Positions 40,950 through 50,010 of a stretch of 64,000 nt of DNA are shown here, in pieces. The notes beneath the pieces are model-generated. The model did no database searches. It was given only the letters and a program-made list of their open reading frames with translations, and was not told the origin of the DNA. The position numbers were made by a program, and so were the translations under genes. The stretch is from NCBI GenBank assembly GCA_036262035.1, contig DATAJS010000028.1, forward strand, positions 1 through 64,000. Reading direction: 5' to 3'. The DNA comes from Burkholderiales bacterium (GTDB lineage: Bacteria > Pseudomonadota > Gammaproteobacteria > Burkholderiales > SG8-41). The number at the start of each line of letters is the position of its first letter. Position 1 is the first letter of the stretch.

Positions 40950-42256
40950 AACCGATCAATGTAGGCCTGCTCGGCATCGGCACGGTGGGCGGCGGCGCGT
41001 GGACCGTGCTCCGCCGCAACCAGGAAGAGATCGGCCGCCGCGCCGGCTCGACCATCGCCATGAAGATGGTCGCGGACAAGGACATCGACAAGGTGCGCGG
41101 CATCGTCGGCGAGCGCGCGATCGTCACCGGCGACGCCAACGAGGTCGTGTCCAACAGGGAGATCGACATCGTCGTCGAGCTGATCGGCGGCACCGGCATC
41201 GCGCGCGAGCTCGTGCTGAAGGCGATCGCCAACGGCAAGCACGTCGTCACCGCCAACAAGGCGCTGCTCGCCCAGCACGGCAACGAGATCTTCGAAGCCG
41301 CGCAGAAGCACGGCGTGATGGTCGGCTTCGAAGGCGCGGTCGCCGGCGGCATCCCCATCATCAAGTCGCTGCGCGAAGGCCTCACCGCCAACCGCATCGA
41401 GTGGATCGCCGGCATCATCAACGGCACCAGCAACTTCATCCTGTCGGAGATGCGCGAGAAAGGCGCGTCGTTCGCGGACGTGCTGGCGCAAGCGCAGCGC
41501 CTCGGCTACGCAGAGGCCGATCCGACGTTCGACATCGAGGGCCACGACGCCGCGCACAAGCTGACGATCATGGCCGCGATCGGCTTCGGCATCCCGATGC
41601 AGTTCGAGTCCGCCTACATCGAAGGCATCTCGAAGCTCACCCGTGAGGACATTGCCTACGCGGAGGAGCTGGGCTATCGCATCAAGCTGCTCGGCATCGC
41701 CAAGCGCAAGGAGAAAGGCATCGAGCTGCGGGTGCATCCCACGCTCATCCCGGAAAAGCGCCTGATCGCCAACGTCGAAGGCGTGATGAACGCGATCCTC
41801 GTGAAGGGCGATGCGGTGGGCCAGACGATGTACTACGGGGCCGGGGCCGGCGCCGAGCCGACGGCTTCGGCGGTGGTCGCCGACCTCGTCGACGTCGCGC
41901 GCATGATGACCGCCGACCCCGAGCACCGCGTGCCGCACCTCGCTTTTCAGCCGGGCAAGCTCAGCGACACGCCCATCCTGCCGATGAGCGAGGTGGAGAC
42001 GTCGTACTACTTCCGCATGCGTGCGTTCGACAAGCCCGGCGTGCTCGCCGACATCACGCGCATCCTCGCCGACCTCGACATCTCCATCGACGCGATGGTC
42101 CAGAAGGAACCGCACGAAGGCGAGGACCAGGTCGACATCATCATGCTCACCCACCAGACCATCGAGAAGAACGTCGATGCGGCGCTGGCGAAGATCGAAA
42201 AATTGCCGGTGATCGCGGGCAAGGTCACGCGCATCCGGCTCGAAAACCTCAATTAA
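40946..42256 (+). CDS. hom: Homoserine dehydrogenase
   Basis: Hom reduces aspartate semialdehyde to homoserine, the branch point to threonine and methionine. The 436-aa product has an N-terminal Rossmann fold (VGLLGIGTVGGGAWTVL), the catalytic domain (AGIINGTSNFILSEM, GYAEADPTFDIEGHDAAHK) and a C-terminal ACT domain (about 354-428, YYFRMRAFDKPGVLADIT) for feedback inhibition. It starts at GTG 40946, overlapping the stop of a 12-codon mini-frame. It is single-function, with no aspartokinase domain. thrC follows after 1 bp. Confidence 0.97.
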   Translation: MKPINVGLLGIGTVGGGAWTVLRRNQEEIGRRAGSTIAMKMVADKDIDKVRGIVGERAIVTGDANEVVSNREIDIVVELIGGTGIARELVLKAIANGKHVVTANKALLAQHGNEIFEAAQKHGVMVGFEGAVAGGIPIIKSLREGLTANRIEWIAGIINGTSNFILSEMREKGASFADVLAQAQRLGYAEADPTFDIEGHDAAHKLTIMAAIGFGIPMQFESAYIEGISKLTREDIAYAEELGYRIKLLGIAKRKEKGIELRVHPTLIPEKRLIANVEGVMNAILVKGDAVGQTMYYGAGAGAEPTASAVVADLVDVARMMTADPEHRVPHLAFQPGKLSDTPILPMSEVETSYYFRMRAFDKPGVLADITRILADLDISIDAMVQKEPHEGEDQVDIIMLTHQTIEKNVDAALAKIEKLPVIAGKVTRIRLENLN

Positions 42257-42257
42257 G

Positions 42258-43382
42258 ATGGCTCATTACCAAGGTCTCATCGAACAGTATCGCGACCGCC
42301 TCCCGGTCGACGACCAAACCCCCGTCATCTCGCTCAACGAAGGCAACACGCCGCTCATCGAGCTGACCAATCTGCCGAAACAGATCGGCAGGAACGTCCG
42401 CATCTACGCCAAGTTCGACGGTCTCAACCCGACCGGCTCGTTCAAGGACCGCGGCATGACCATGGCGGTGACCAAAGCGGTCGAAGCGGGCGCCAGGGCG
42501 ATCATCTGCGCATCGACGGGCAACACCTCCGCCGCGGCGGCCGCGTATGCGGCGCGCGCCGGCATCGCGTGCTTCGTGCTCATCCCCGAAGGCAAGATCG
42601 CGCTGGGCAAGCTGTCGCAGGCGATGATGCACGGCTCGGTCGTGATCCAGATTCGCGGCAACTTCGACGACGGCATGCGCCTGGTGCAGCAGGCCGCCGA
42701 GACGACCGGGGTCGCGCTGGTGAACTCGATCAACCCGTTCCGGCCGCAAGGGCAGAAGACGATCGCCTTCGAGGTCGTCGAAGCGCTCGGCGACGCGCCC
42801 GACTACCACGCGCTGCCGGTCGGTAACGCCGGCAACATCGGCGCGCACTGGGCGGGCTACAGCGAGATGGCGTGCGAGCAGACCAAGGCGTGCGCGTACT
42901 GCGAAGGGAAGTGCCCGTTCCACCGCGAGAAAAAAGCGACGAAGCGACCGATCATGGTCGGCTACCAGGCCGCGGGCTCGGCGCCCATCGTGCGCGGCAA
43001 GATCGTCGAGAATCCGGAGACCGTTGCCACCGCGATCCGCATCGGCAATCCGGCGTCGTGGGAGCTCGCCCTCAACGCGCAGCGCGAGTCCGGCGGCTGG
43101 TTCGCCGAGTGCACCGACGAGGAGATCCTCGCCGCGCAAAAGCTCCTCGCCCAGACCGAAGGTGTCTTCTGCGAGCCCGCATCGGCGATCTCGATCGCGG
43201 GCGTATTGAAGGACCTCGAAGCCGGACGCATCCGCGAAGGCGTGACCATCGTCTGCACGCTCACCGGGCATGGGCTGAAAGACCCCGACACCGCGATCTC
43301 GCAATGCGTGAAGCCGCTGACGGTGGACGCGGAGCTGGCGGCGATCGAGGGGATCATTCGGGAGAACCTCCCGAAGGCTTAA
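42258..43382 (+). CDS. thrC: Threonine synthase with four-cysteine insertion
   Basis: ThrC converts O-phosphohomoserine to threonine with PLP. The 374-aa product is of the shorter type, with PLP lysine K63 in GSFKDRGMT and the phosphate-binding VGNAGNIGAHWAGY. A cysteine-rich segment follows at residues 206-222 (CEQTKACAYCEGKCPFH; C206, C212, C215, C219). In typical relatives such as the Thermus enzyme this place holds an uninterrupted helix and loop. The cluster could bind zinc or an iron-sulphur centre. The gene is 1 bp after hom, so the two are translated together. Confidence 0.95.
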   Translation: MAHYQGLIEQYRDRLPVDDQTPVISLNEGNTPLIELTNLPKQIGRNVRIYAKFDGLNPTGSFKDRGMTMAVTKAVEAGARAIICASTGNTSAAAAAYAARAGIACFVLIPEGKIALGKLSQAMMHGSVVIQIRGNFDDGMRLVQQAAETTGVALVNSINPFRPQGQKTIAFEVVEALGDAPDYHALPVGNAGNIGAHWAGYSEMACEQTKACAYCEGKCPFHREKKATKRPIMVGYQAAGSAPIVRGKIVENPETVATAIRIGNPASWELALNAQRESGGWFAECTDEEILAAQKLLAQTEGVFCEPASAISIAGVLKDLEAGRIREGVTIVCTLTGHGLKDPDTAISQCVKPLTVDAELAAIEGIIRENLPKA

Positions 43383-43392
43383 TTGCGGTCGA

Positions 43393-43466
43393 AAATGGAT
43401 CCCCGCCTTCGCGGGAATGACGTCATTCCCGACCCGCGGTAGCGGAACGATCGGGAATCCATTTTG
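43393..43466. repeat. CCCGCCTTCGCGGGAATGAC-type intergenic repeat
   Basis: Two inverted blocks lie between thrC and nadC: AATGGATCCCCGCCTTCGCG followed by GGAATGACG, and the inverse CGTCATTCCCG with GGGAATCCATTTTGACG at the far end. The CCCGCCTTCGCGGG core is a hairpin. This is a widely dispersed proteobacterial repeat type. It lies at the 3' ends of two convergent genes and may help terminate transcription. Confidence 0.75.
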
Positions 43467-43470
43467 ACGT

Positions 43471-44301
43471 TCAAACGAAACGCATCGAGAGATCGACGGC
43501 CTTCACGTCCTTGGTCAGGCCGCCGATCGAGATCCGATCCACGCCCGTCTCCGCGATCTCGCGCACGTTCGACAGCGTGATGCCGCCGGACGCTTCCAGC
43601 TCTGCGCGGCCGGCGGCGATCTTCACCGCTTCGGCCATCTGCTCGGTCGTCATGTTGTCGAGCAGGATCATCTTCGCGTCCCAGGCGAGGGCTTCGCGCA
43701 GCTGATCGAAGGTTTCGACTTCGACCTGTATCCACACGCCTTCCGGCGCGACTTTTCGCGCTTCCTCCAGCGCCCGGCTCACCCTGCCGGCCGCCGCGAT
43801 GTGGTTCTCCTTGATGAGCACGCCGTCGTAGAGACCGAGGCGATGGTTCTTCCCGCCGCCGGTCTTGACCGCGTACTTCTGCGCGAGCCGCAGGCCCGGC
43901 AGGGTCTTGCGGGTGTCGACGATCGCCGCGCGCGTGCCTTTGACCGCTTCCACGTAAGCGCGCGTCGCCGTCGCGACCGCCGACATCATCTGCAGGAAGT
44001 TGAGCGCCGTGCGCTCGCCGGTGAGCAGCGCCCGCGTGTCGCCCTCGATCTCGCACACGACGGTGTCCGCAGTCACCGTGTCGCCGTCGTGGGCGCGCCA
44101 CTTCACCTTCGCATTCGGATCGAGGCGTCGGAAGCACGCCGTAACCCACGCTTCTCCGCACAGCACCGCCGCGCTGCGGCACACGATGGACGCGCGTGCG
44201 GGGGTGCTGGCGGGCGTCAGCAGGGCGGTCCAGTCGCCCGCACCCACGTCTTCCTCGAGCGCCCGCGTCACGTTGCGCTCGATTTCGGCCTGAAGATCCA
44301 C
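43471..44301 (-). CDS. nadC: Nicotinate-nucleotide pyrophosphorylase (carboxylating)
   Basis: NadC (quinolinate phosphoribosyltransferase) joins quinolinate and PRPP to make nicotinate mononucleotide in de novo NAD synthesis. The product is 276 aa from GTG 44301, which has GAGGGA close upstream; TTG seven codons earlier is an alternative. Signatures are RALEEDVGAGDWTALL, the PRPP/quinolinate site DTRKTLPGLRLAQKYAV with GGGKNHRLGLYDGVLIKENH, and ASGGITLSNVREIAETGVD. It is divergent from the glutamate synthase-like gene, and no nadA or nadB is nearby. Confidence 0.96.
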   Translation of the reverse strand: MDLQAEIERNVTRALEEDVGAGDWTALLTPASTPARASIVCRSAAVLCGEAWVTACFRRLDPNAKVKWRAHDGDTVTADTVVCEIEGDTRALLTGERTALNFLQMMSAVATATRAYVEAVKGTRAAIVDTRKTLPGLRLAQKYAVKTGGGKNHRLGLYDGVLIKENHIAAAGRVSRALEEARKVAPEGVWIQVEVETFDQLREALAWDAKMILLDNMTTEQMAEAVKIAAGRAELEASGGITLSNVREIAETGVDRISIGGLTKDVKAVDLSMRFV

Positions 44302-44379
44302 GATTCCCTCTACGTTGAGCAATTGTGGCGGGTAGTTTACCTTTCGCCCAGATGATCTGAGCGGTGCATAACTAAGGGA

Positions 44380-44495
44380 AAGGAGGTCTCGGAGGAAAAC
44401 CCCGGTTTTCCTCCGAGGCGTTCACCGGCGCGGAAGCGCAGCGCCCGCTAGCGGGCGCTCGGAGGGAAACCATGGGTTTCCCTCCGAGGCGTGTA
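44380..44495. repeat. Two tandem GGAGGGAAACC palindromes around a GC-rich palindrome
   Basis: The nadC/glutamate-synthase-like divergent gap contains three perfect inverted repeats in a row. The first is CTCGGAGGAAAACC with its inverse (44388-44417), then GCGCCCGCTAGCGGGCGC (44441-44458), then CTCGGAGGGAAACC with its inverse (44458-44488). The outer two belong to the same family as the elements at 48811 and 55806, including the leading GGAAAGGAGGT and trailing GGCGTTCACCGG. Confidence 0.85.
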
Positions 44496-44527
44496 CCGGG
44501 GTCAACGAAGCGCAGCGGAGTCGCCTT

Positions 44528-46087
44528 ATGGATGTTATGAATGTCCTGACTTACGGGATCGGAACCATCCTCGGTTTCGTGCTGCTCGTGGGCCTCGCGA
44601 TCCTGATCATCCACGACGTCACCCAGAAGAAGCACACGGTGCTTCGCAACTTCCCCGTCGTCGGCCGGCTGCGCTTCTTCTTCGAGAACCTCGGCGAGTA
44701 CTTCCGCCAGTATTTCTTCGCCGGCGACCGCGACGAGATGCCGTTCAACCGCGCCACGCGCGCATGGGTGTATCGCAACGCGAAGAACGAGGGCGGCTTC
44801 ATCGGCTTCGGCTCGACCAACGACCTGCGCGAGCCGGGATCGATCATCTTCGTCAACCATCCCTTCCCGGTGCTGGAGGAAGACCGGCTGCCCACGCCGT
44901 CGATCATGATCGGCGACGGGTACTGCCGCGAGCCTTTCGAGGCCAAGTCGATCGTCAACATCAGCGGCATGAGCTTCGGCGCGATCTCCGAGCCCGCGGT
45001 GCGCGCGCTTTCGCGCGGCGCGGCGGAAGTGGGGTGCTATATGGATACGGGCGAAGGCGGGCTCGCGCCGTATCACAGCGAAGGCGGCTGCGACATCATC
45101 ATGCAGATCGGCACCGCCAAGTACGGCATACGCAATCTCGACGGCACGTTCTCGGCCGAGCGCGCGAAAGAGCTCGCGAAGCACGTGAAGGCGTTCGAGA
45201 TCAAGCTCTCGCAGGGCGCCAAGCCCGGCAAGGGCGGGATCCTGCCGGCGGCGAAGGTGACCGAGGAGATCGCACGCATTCGCGGCATCCCCGCGGGGTG
45301 CGATTCGATCAGCCCCAACCGGCACATCGACATCGCCAACATCCACGATCTTCTCGATCAGGTTGCGTTCATCCGCGACCTCACCGGCAAGCCGGTCGGG
45401 GTGAAGACGGCGCTCGGCGGCTGGGAGTTCATGAACGACCTGTGCGAAGCGGTGCTGAGCCGCGGGCTCGAATATGCGCCGGACTTCATCGCGATCGACG
45501 GCGGCGAGGGCGGCAGCGGCGCCGCGCCGCAGACGCTCATGGATCACATGGCCTTGCCTATTACGGAAGCGCTGCCGAGGGCGGTCGACGCGCTGCTCCA
45601 GGCCCAGCTCAAGTCGCGCATCCGCGTCATCGCCGCGGGCAAGCTGGTCACGTCGGCGCGTGCGGCGTGGGCGCTCTGCGTCGGCGCCGACTTCGTGAAC
45701 ACCGCCCGCGGTTTCATGTTCGCGCTCGGCTGCATCCAGGCGCTGCGCTGCCACAGCAACACCTGTCCGACCGGCGTGACGACGCACAACAAGCGCCTGC
45801 AGCGCGGGCTGGTGGTCGAGGAGAAATACCTGCGGGTCGCGAACTACTGCCGGAACATGAACCACGAGATCGACATGATCGCCCACTCGTGCGGCTGCCG
45901 GCACGCGCGGGAGCTCAAGCGCGAGCACGTGCGCATCGTGCAGTCGGCGAACCACAGCATCGCCCTCAACATGCTGTCGCCGTATCCGGTGGTCGGGGTC
46001 AGGCCCACCCCGCGGCCGATCGACACCATGGGGCCGGTCGCCCCGGTGCCGGCCCCCGAGACGCGCGAGGCCGAGGTGCCGAGGTAG
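44528..46087 (+). CDS. FMN-binding glutamate synthase-family protein
   Basis: This 519-aa protein has one N-terminal membrane helix (TYGIGTILGFVLLVGLAILI) and a large TIM-barrel domain like the synthase domain of glutamate synthase. Visible motifs are NISGMSFGAISEPAVRALSR, DGGEGGSGAAPQTLMDHM and the cysteine motif CHSNTCPTGVTTHNK, which in GltB binds a 3Fe-4S cluster. It lacks the glutaminase domain, so it does not make glutamate from glutamine by itself. Such stand-alone, membrane-anchored homologues are widespread, and their substrate is unknown. Confidence 0.9.
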   Translation: MDVMNVLTYGIGTILGFVLLVGLAILIIHDVTQKKHTVLRNFPVVGRLRFFFENLGEYFRQYFFAGDRDEMPFNRATRAWVYRNAKNEGGFIGFGSTNDLREPGSIIFVNHPFPVLEEDRLPTPSIMIGDGYCREPFEAKSIVNISGMSFGAISEPAVRALSRGAAEVGCYMDTGEGGLAPYHSEGGCDIIMQIGTAKYGIRNLDGTFSAERAKELAKHVKAFEIKLSQGAKPGKGGILPAAKVTEEIARIRGIPAGCDSISPNRHIDIANIHDLLDQVAFIRDLTGKPVGVKTALGGWEFMNDLCEAVLSRGLEYAPDFIAIDGGEGGSGAAPQTLMDHMALPITEALPRAVDALLQAQLKSRIRVIAAGKLVTSARAAWALCVGADFVNTARGFMFALGCIQALRCHSNTCPTGVTTHNKRLQRGLVVEEKYLRVANYCRNMNHEIDMIAHSCGCRHARELKREHVRIVQSANHSIALNMLSPYPVVGVRPTPRPIDTMGPVAPVPAPETREAEVPR

Positions 46088-46114
46088 TTCTCGTTGCGGC
46101 GCATCATCGCGCCT

Positions 46115-46142
46115 CTTGAAATTCGGCGTTCAGGCCTGATTT
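46115..46142 (+). promoter_or_regulatory. sigma32 heat-shock promoter of clpB
   Basis: A perfect CTTGAAA (-35, 46115-46121) is followed by a 13-bp spacer and CCTGATTT (-10, 46135-46142; consensus CCCCATnT). It lies 45 bp before clpB, which fits the heat-shock role of that gene. Confidence 0.8.
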
Positions 46143-46187
46143 AGGCTTGCAGATAGGAAAAATCAGCCCGAATCGAGGTCAAAACCG

Positions 46188-48782
46188 ATGCGTTTCGACA
46201 AGTTCACCACCAAGTTCCAGCAGGCGTTTGCCGATGCCCAGAGCGTCGCCGTGGGCAACGACAACCCCTACATCGAGCCCCAGCACCTGCTGTACGCCCT
46301 CCTGAATCAGGACGACGGCGGGACCACCTCGCTGCTCCAGCGTGCGGGCGTCAACACGCCCAAGCTCAAGACCGATCTCAAATCCGCGATCGACCGCCTG
46401 CCGAAAGTCGAGGGCACCGGCGGCGAGGTCAACGTGTCGCGCGACCTCGCGAACCTCCTGAACGTCGCGGACAAGGAAGCCCAGAAGCGGGGCGACCAGT
46501 TCATCGCCTCGGAGCTCTTCCTGCTCGCGGCGGTCCAGGACAAAGGCGAAGCGGGTCGCATCCTCAAGCAGGCCGGCGCGAATCGCGCCGCGCTCGACGA
46601 GGCGATTCAACAGGTGCGCGGAGGCGAAAGCGTGCAGGACCAGGAAGCCGAAGGGGCGCGCGAAGCGCTCAAGAAGTACACCCTCGACCTCACCGAGCGC
46701 GCGCGCTCGGGCAAGCTCGACCCGGTCATCGGCCGCGACGACGAGATCCGCCGCGCGATCCAGATCCTCCAGCGCCGCACCAAGAACAACCCGGTGCTGA
46801 TCGGCGAGCCCGGCGTCGGCAAGACCGCGATCGTCGAAGGCCTCGCGCAGCGCATCGTCAACGAGGAAGTGCCCGAGACCCTCAAGGGCAAGAAAGTGCT
46901 CTCGCTCGACATGGCGGGGCTGCTCGCCGGCGCGAAATACCGCGGCGAGTTCGAGGAGCGCCTGAAGTCGGTCCTCAAGGAGATCGCCCAGGAAGCCGGC
47001 CGCATCATCGTCTTCATCGACGAGATCCATACCATGGTCGGCGCCGGCAAGGCCGAAGGCGCGATGGACGCCGGCAACATGCTCAAGCCCGCGCTCGCCC
47101 GCGGCGAGCTGCACTGCATCGGCGCGACCACCCTCGACGAGTATCGCAAGTACATCGAGAAGGACGCGGCGCTGGAGCGCCGCTTCCAGAAAGTGCTGAT
47201 CGAGGAGCCGAGCGTCGAATCGACGATCGCGATCCTGCGCGGCCTGCAGGAGAAGTACGAGCTGCACCACGGCGTCGACATCACCGACCCGGCGATCGTC
47301 GCCGCAGCCGAGCTCTCGCATCGCTACATCACCGACCGCTTCCTGCCGGACAAGGCGATCGACCTCATCGACGAGGCGGGCGCGCGCATCAAGATGGAGA
47401 TCGACTCCAAGCCCGAAGCGATGGACAGGCTCGAGCGCCGCATGATCCAGCTCAAGATCGAGCGCGAGGCGGTGAAGAAGGAGAAGGACGAGGCTTCGAA
47501 GAAGCGCTTCGAGCTCATCGAGCAGGAGATCGGGAACCTCGAGCGCGAGTACGCCGACCTCGAAGAGATCTGGAAAGCCGAGAAGGCGCAGGTCCACGGC
47601 TCCGCGCACATCAAGGAAGAGATCGACCGCATCAAGCTCGACATCACCAAGCTCCAGCGCGAAGGCAAGTTCGACAAGGTCGCCGAGCTCCAGTACGGCA
47701 AGCTTCCGCAGCTCGAAGCGCAGCTGAAGCAGGCCGAGAGCGGCGGTGAGAACAAGGTCAAGCCGCGTCTGCTGCGCACGCAGGTCGGCGCCGAAGAGAT
47801 CGCGGAAGTGGTGTCGCGCGCGACCGGCATCCCGGTGTCCAAGATGATGGAAGGCGAGCGCGAGAAGCTGCTGCGGATGGAAGACGCGCTCCATCGCCGC
47901 GTGGTCGGCCAGGAAGAGGCGGTGCGCCTCGTGTCCGAAGCGATCCGCCGCCAGCGCGCGGGCCTGGGCGATCCCAAGCGGCCGTACGGCTCGTTCCTGT
48001 TCCTGGGTCCGACGGGCGTGGGCAAGACCGAGCTCACCAAGGCGCTCGCCGAGTTCCTGTTCGATTCGGAAGACCATCTCATCCGCATCGACATGAGCGA
48101 GTTCATGGAGAAGCACTCGGTCGCGCGTCTCATCGGCGCGCCGCCGGGATACGTCGGCTACGAGGAGGGCGGTTACCTCACCGAAGCGGTGCGGCGCAAG
48201 CCGTACTCGGTGATCCTGCTCGACGAGGTCGAGAAGGCGCACCACGACGTGTTCAACGTGCTCTTGCAGGTGCTCGACGACGGCCGCATGACCGACGGGC
48301 AGGGGCGCACGGTGGACTTCAAGAACACCGTGATCATCATGACCTCGAACCTCGGCTCGCAGATGATCCAGTCGATGGGCGGCAGCGAGTATGCGGAGAT
48401 CAAGGGTGCGGTGATGGCCGAAGTGAAGAACCATTTCCGGCCGGAGTTCATCAACCGCATCGACGAGATCGTGGTGTTCCACCCGCTCGACGAGAAGAAC
48501 ATCAAGGAGATCGCGCGCATCCAGTTGAAGGGCCTGGAGAAGCGTCTCGCCGCGATGGACATGCGCCTCGACGTGACCGATGCCGCGCTGCGCGAGATCG
48601 CCTCGGTCGGCTTCGACCCGGTGTTCGGCGCGCGGCCGCTGAAGCGCGCGATCCAGTCGCAGATCGAGAACGGGCTCGCGAAAGCGATCCTCGAAGGCGC
48701 GTTCGGTCCGAAAGACACGATCAAGGTCGACGCGCGGGGCGGGAAGGTGGTGTTCGAGAAGGAGATGGCAGCAGCAGCCTGA
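46188..48782 (+). CDS. clpB: ATP-dependent disaggregase ClpB
   Basis: ClpB is a hexameric AAA+ chaperone that pulls proteins out of aggregates with the help of DnaK. The 864-aa product has the N-terminal Clp domain ([19 protein letters not shown]) and the first AAA module (Walker [10 protein letters not shown] from residue 206). The coiled-coil middle domain (about 410-530) follows, then the second AAA module (GPTGVGKTE from residue 607) and the arginine-finger helical end. Length and order are those of full-length ClpB. A sigma32 promoter is directly upstream, and a palindromic repeat lies just after the stop. Confidence 0.98.
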   Translation: MRFDKFTTKFQQAFADAQSVAVGNDNPYIEPQHLLYALLNQDDGGTTSLLQRAGVNTPKLKTDLKSAIDRLPKVEGTGGEVNVSRDLANLLNVADKEAQKRGDQFIASELFLLAAVQDKGEAGRILKQAGANRAALDEAIQQVRGGESVQDQEAEGAREALKKYTLDLTERARSGKLDPVIGRDDEIRRAIQILQRRTKNNPVLIGEPGVGKTAIVEGLAQRIVNEEVPETLKGKKVLSLDMAGLLAGAKYRGEFEERLKSVLKEIAQEAGRIIVFIDEIHTMVGAGKAEGAMDAGNMLKPALARGELHCIGATTLDEYRKYIEKDAALERRFQKVLIEEPSVESTIAILRGLQEKYELHHGVDITDPAIVAAAELSHRYITDRFLPDKAIDLIDEAGARIKMEIDSKPEAMDRLERRMIQLKIEREAVKKEKDEASKKRFELIEQEIGNLEREYADLEEIWKAEKAQVHGSAHIKEEIDRIKLDITKLQREGKFDKVAELQYGKLPQLEAQLKQAESGGENKVKPRLLRTQVGAEEIAEVVSRATGIPVSKMMEGEREKLLRMEDALHRRVVGQEEAVRLVSEAIRRQRAGLGDPKRPYGSFLFLGPTGVGKTELTKALAEFLFDSEDHLIRIDMSEFMEKHSVARLIGAPPGYVGYEEGGYLTEAVRRKPYSVILLDEVEKAHHDVFNVLLQVLDDGRMTDGQGRTVDFKNTVIIMTSNLGSQMIQSMGGSEYAEIKGAVMAEVKNHFRPEFINRIDEIVVFHPLDEKNIKEIARIQLKGLEKRLAAMDMRLDVTDAALREIASVGFDPVFGARPLKRAIQSQIENGLAKAILEGAFGPKDTIKVDARGGKVVFEKEMAAAA

Positions 48783-48810
48783 CGGCTGCCGCTGCCATCT
48801 CCGATGGCGG

Positions 48811-48861
48811 TGAACGCCAAGGAGGGAAACCAAGGTTTCCCTCCTTGAACCTCCTTTCCTT
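48811..48861 (-). repeat. 51-bp palindromic repeat, copy A
   Basis: On the minus strand this block is identical over 51 bp to 55806-55856 on the plus strand. It contains the perfect inverted repeat CAAGGAGGGAAACC/GGTTTCCCTCCTTG (48818-48847) with a 2-nt loop. It lies between two convergent genes (clpB and the AttH-like gene), where it may act as a terminator in both directions. Confidence 0.9.
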
Positions 48862-48878
48862 CAACACCATCACGCGTT

Positions 48879-49979
48879 TCATACCTTCATCGGCCGGTAA
48901 TACCCCGTCAGCTCCAGATACCCGCGCCCCATCGATTTCCCCTCGCGCATCGCCGTCACCGCGCCTTCCCAGTACACCGCGCCGGTGGACGCGCGGCTGT
49001 CGCTTTCCTGATCGTCCATCAGCGGCTCGAGCGTCAGCTCGAGCGAGCCGACGCGCACGCGCCAGGCGATCGCGTAGCTCGCGCCGGTGCGCGGCGAGCG
49101 CCACGTGCGCAGCGGCGTGAATTCGACCTCGGCCGGTCGGTACGTCGTGCGCTTGCCGTCGGCGGTGCGCAGCGTCGCGCCGGCCCACAATTTCCCGCCC
49201 GTCTTGTCGCGCATCCGAAACGCCATCAGCGCGCCGCCGCCGTCGAGATTGATGCCCATCCAGTCCCAGCCGCTCGCCTGCTCGTCCATGTAGCTCGACG
49301 ACCATTCGTGGTCGAGCCACGCGCTGCCGGCGGCCGCGATGCGCGACGCGCCCTGACGAATCTCACCGACGGCCTCGAGGTGCGGCAGGCTGTAGTAATA
49401 GCTCGCCGATTCGGGGCGCGCTCCTTTCCTGCTGAAGCCGGCGTCGCCCTGCAGCAGCGGCGGCTGAGTCGGCGTGAACACGAGGTCGAGCGTGAAATCG
49501 CGGGCGGAAGCGTGCGTGCGGTAGTCGCCGCCGTCCTGCACGAGCGACCAGTCGTCGAGCCATACGCGCGTGCGTCCCGTTTCCGCCCCGGCGAGACCGA
49601 ACGCCGCGCGCGCGACGCGCTGATCGTGCACGAGCCGCCCGCGCGCGGCGTCGCTCAGCGCGGCATGCGCGATCACGATCTGCTTCGCGGCGAACGCGCT
49701 CGGGTTGCTCTCGTCGATCTCGGGGCGCACGCGGAAAAACGTCACCTGGAAACCCATCGCGGCGCCGCCCGGCCGTTCCAGCCATCCCGTCACGTACCAC
49801 CACTCGGTCCGGAATTGCGGGTGGCTGCCTTCGTCGTCGGGAAAGCGGATTCGATAACCCGGCACTACGGGCGCGTACCGCGTGTCACGCGAGCTCGCTG
49901 CTCGCGCGAACGATGCCGGTGCGGCGACTGCAATCGACAGCAACGCCAGCGCCCGGCGGCGTGCCACGAATCCACTCAT
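48879..49979 (-). CDS. AttH-like lipocalin/carotenoid 1,2-hydratase-family protein
   Basis: The 366-aa product has a signal peptide (ALALLSIAVAAPASFARA, preceded by RRR) and a two-lobed lipocalin-like fold. The family motifs are PQFRTEWWYVTGWLE, YYYSLPHLEAVGEI and AWLDHEWSSSYMDEQASGWD. It matches the AttH/CrtC-like family of periplasmic proteins encoded with FtsX-type ABC transporters (AttE-AttF/G-AttH in Agrobacterium). In the ABC context it probably handles a lipid-like compound; carotenoid hydration itself is unlikely. The start is ATG 49979; a GTG one codon upstream is part of the flanking repeat. Confidence 0.88.
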   Translation of the reverse strand: MSGFVARRRALALLSIAVAAPASFARAASSRDTRYAPVVPGYRIRFPDDEGSHPQFRTEWWYVTGWLERPGGAAMGFQVTFFRVRPEIDESNPSAFAAKQIVIAHAALSDAARGRLVHDQRVARAAFGLAGAETGRTRVWLDDWSLVQDGGDYRTHASARDFTLDLVFTPTQPPLLQGDAGFSRKGARPESASYYYSLPHLEAVGEIRQGASRIAAAGSAWLDHEWSSSYMDEQASGWDWMGINLDGGGALMAFRMRDKTGGKLWAGATLRTADGKRTTYRPAEVEFTPLRTWRSPRTGASYAIAWRVRVGSLELTLEPLMDDQESDSRASTGAVYWEGAVTAMREGKSMGRGYLELTGYYRPMKV

Positions 49980-50005
49980 CACTTAACACTCAACACTTAA
50001 CACTC
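49980..50005. repeat. Further copy of the AGTGTTAAGTGTTGAGTG-type repeat
   Basis: The sequence CACTTAACACTCAACACTTA and the next six bases fill nearly the whole gap between the ABC permease and the AttH-like gene. It is the reverse complement of the motif found at 4802-4833. Confidence 0.7.
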
Positions 50006-50010
50006 GCATT

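Noticed and set aside
46179-48833. Open frame of 884 codons opposite clpB
   Set aside because: Antisense shadow of a fully conserved gene, without domain signatures of its own.
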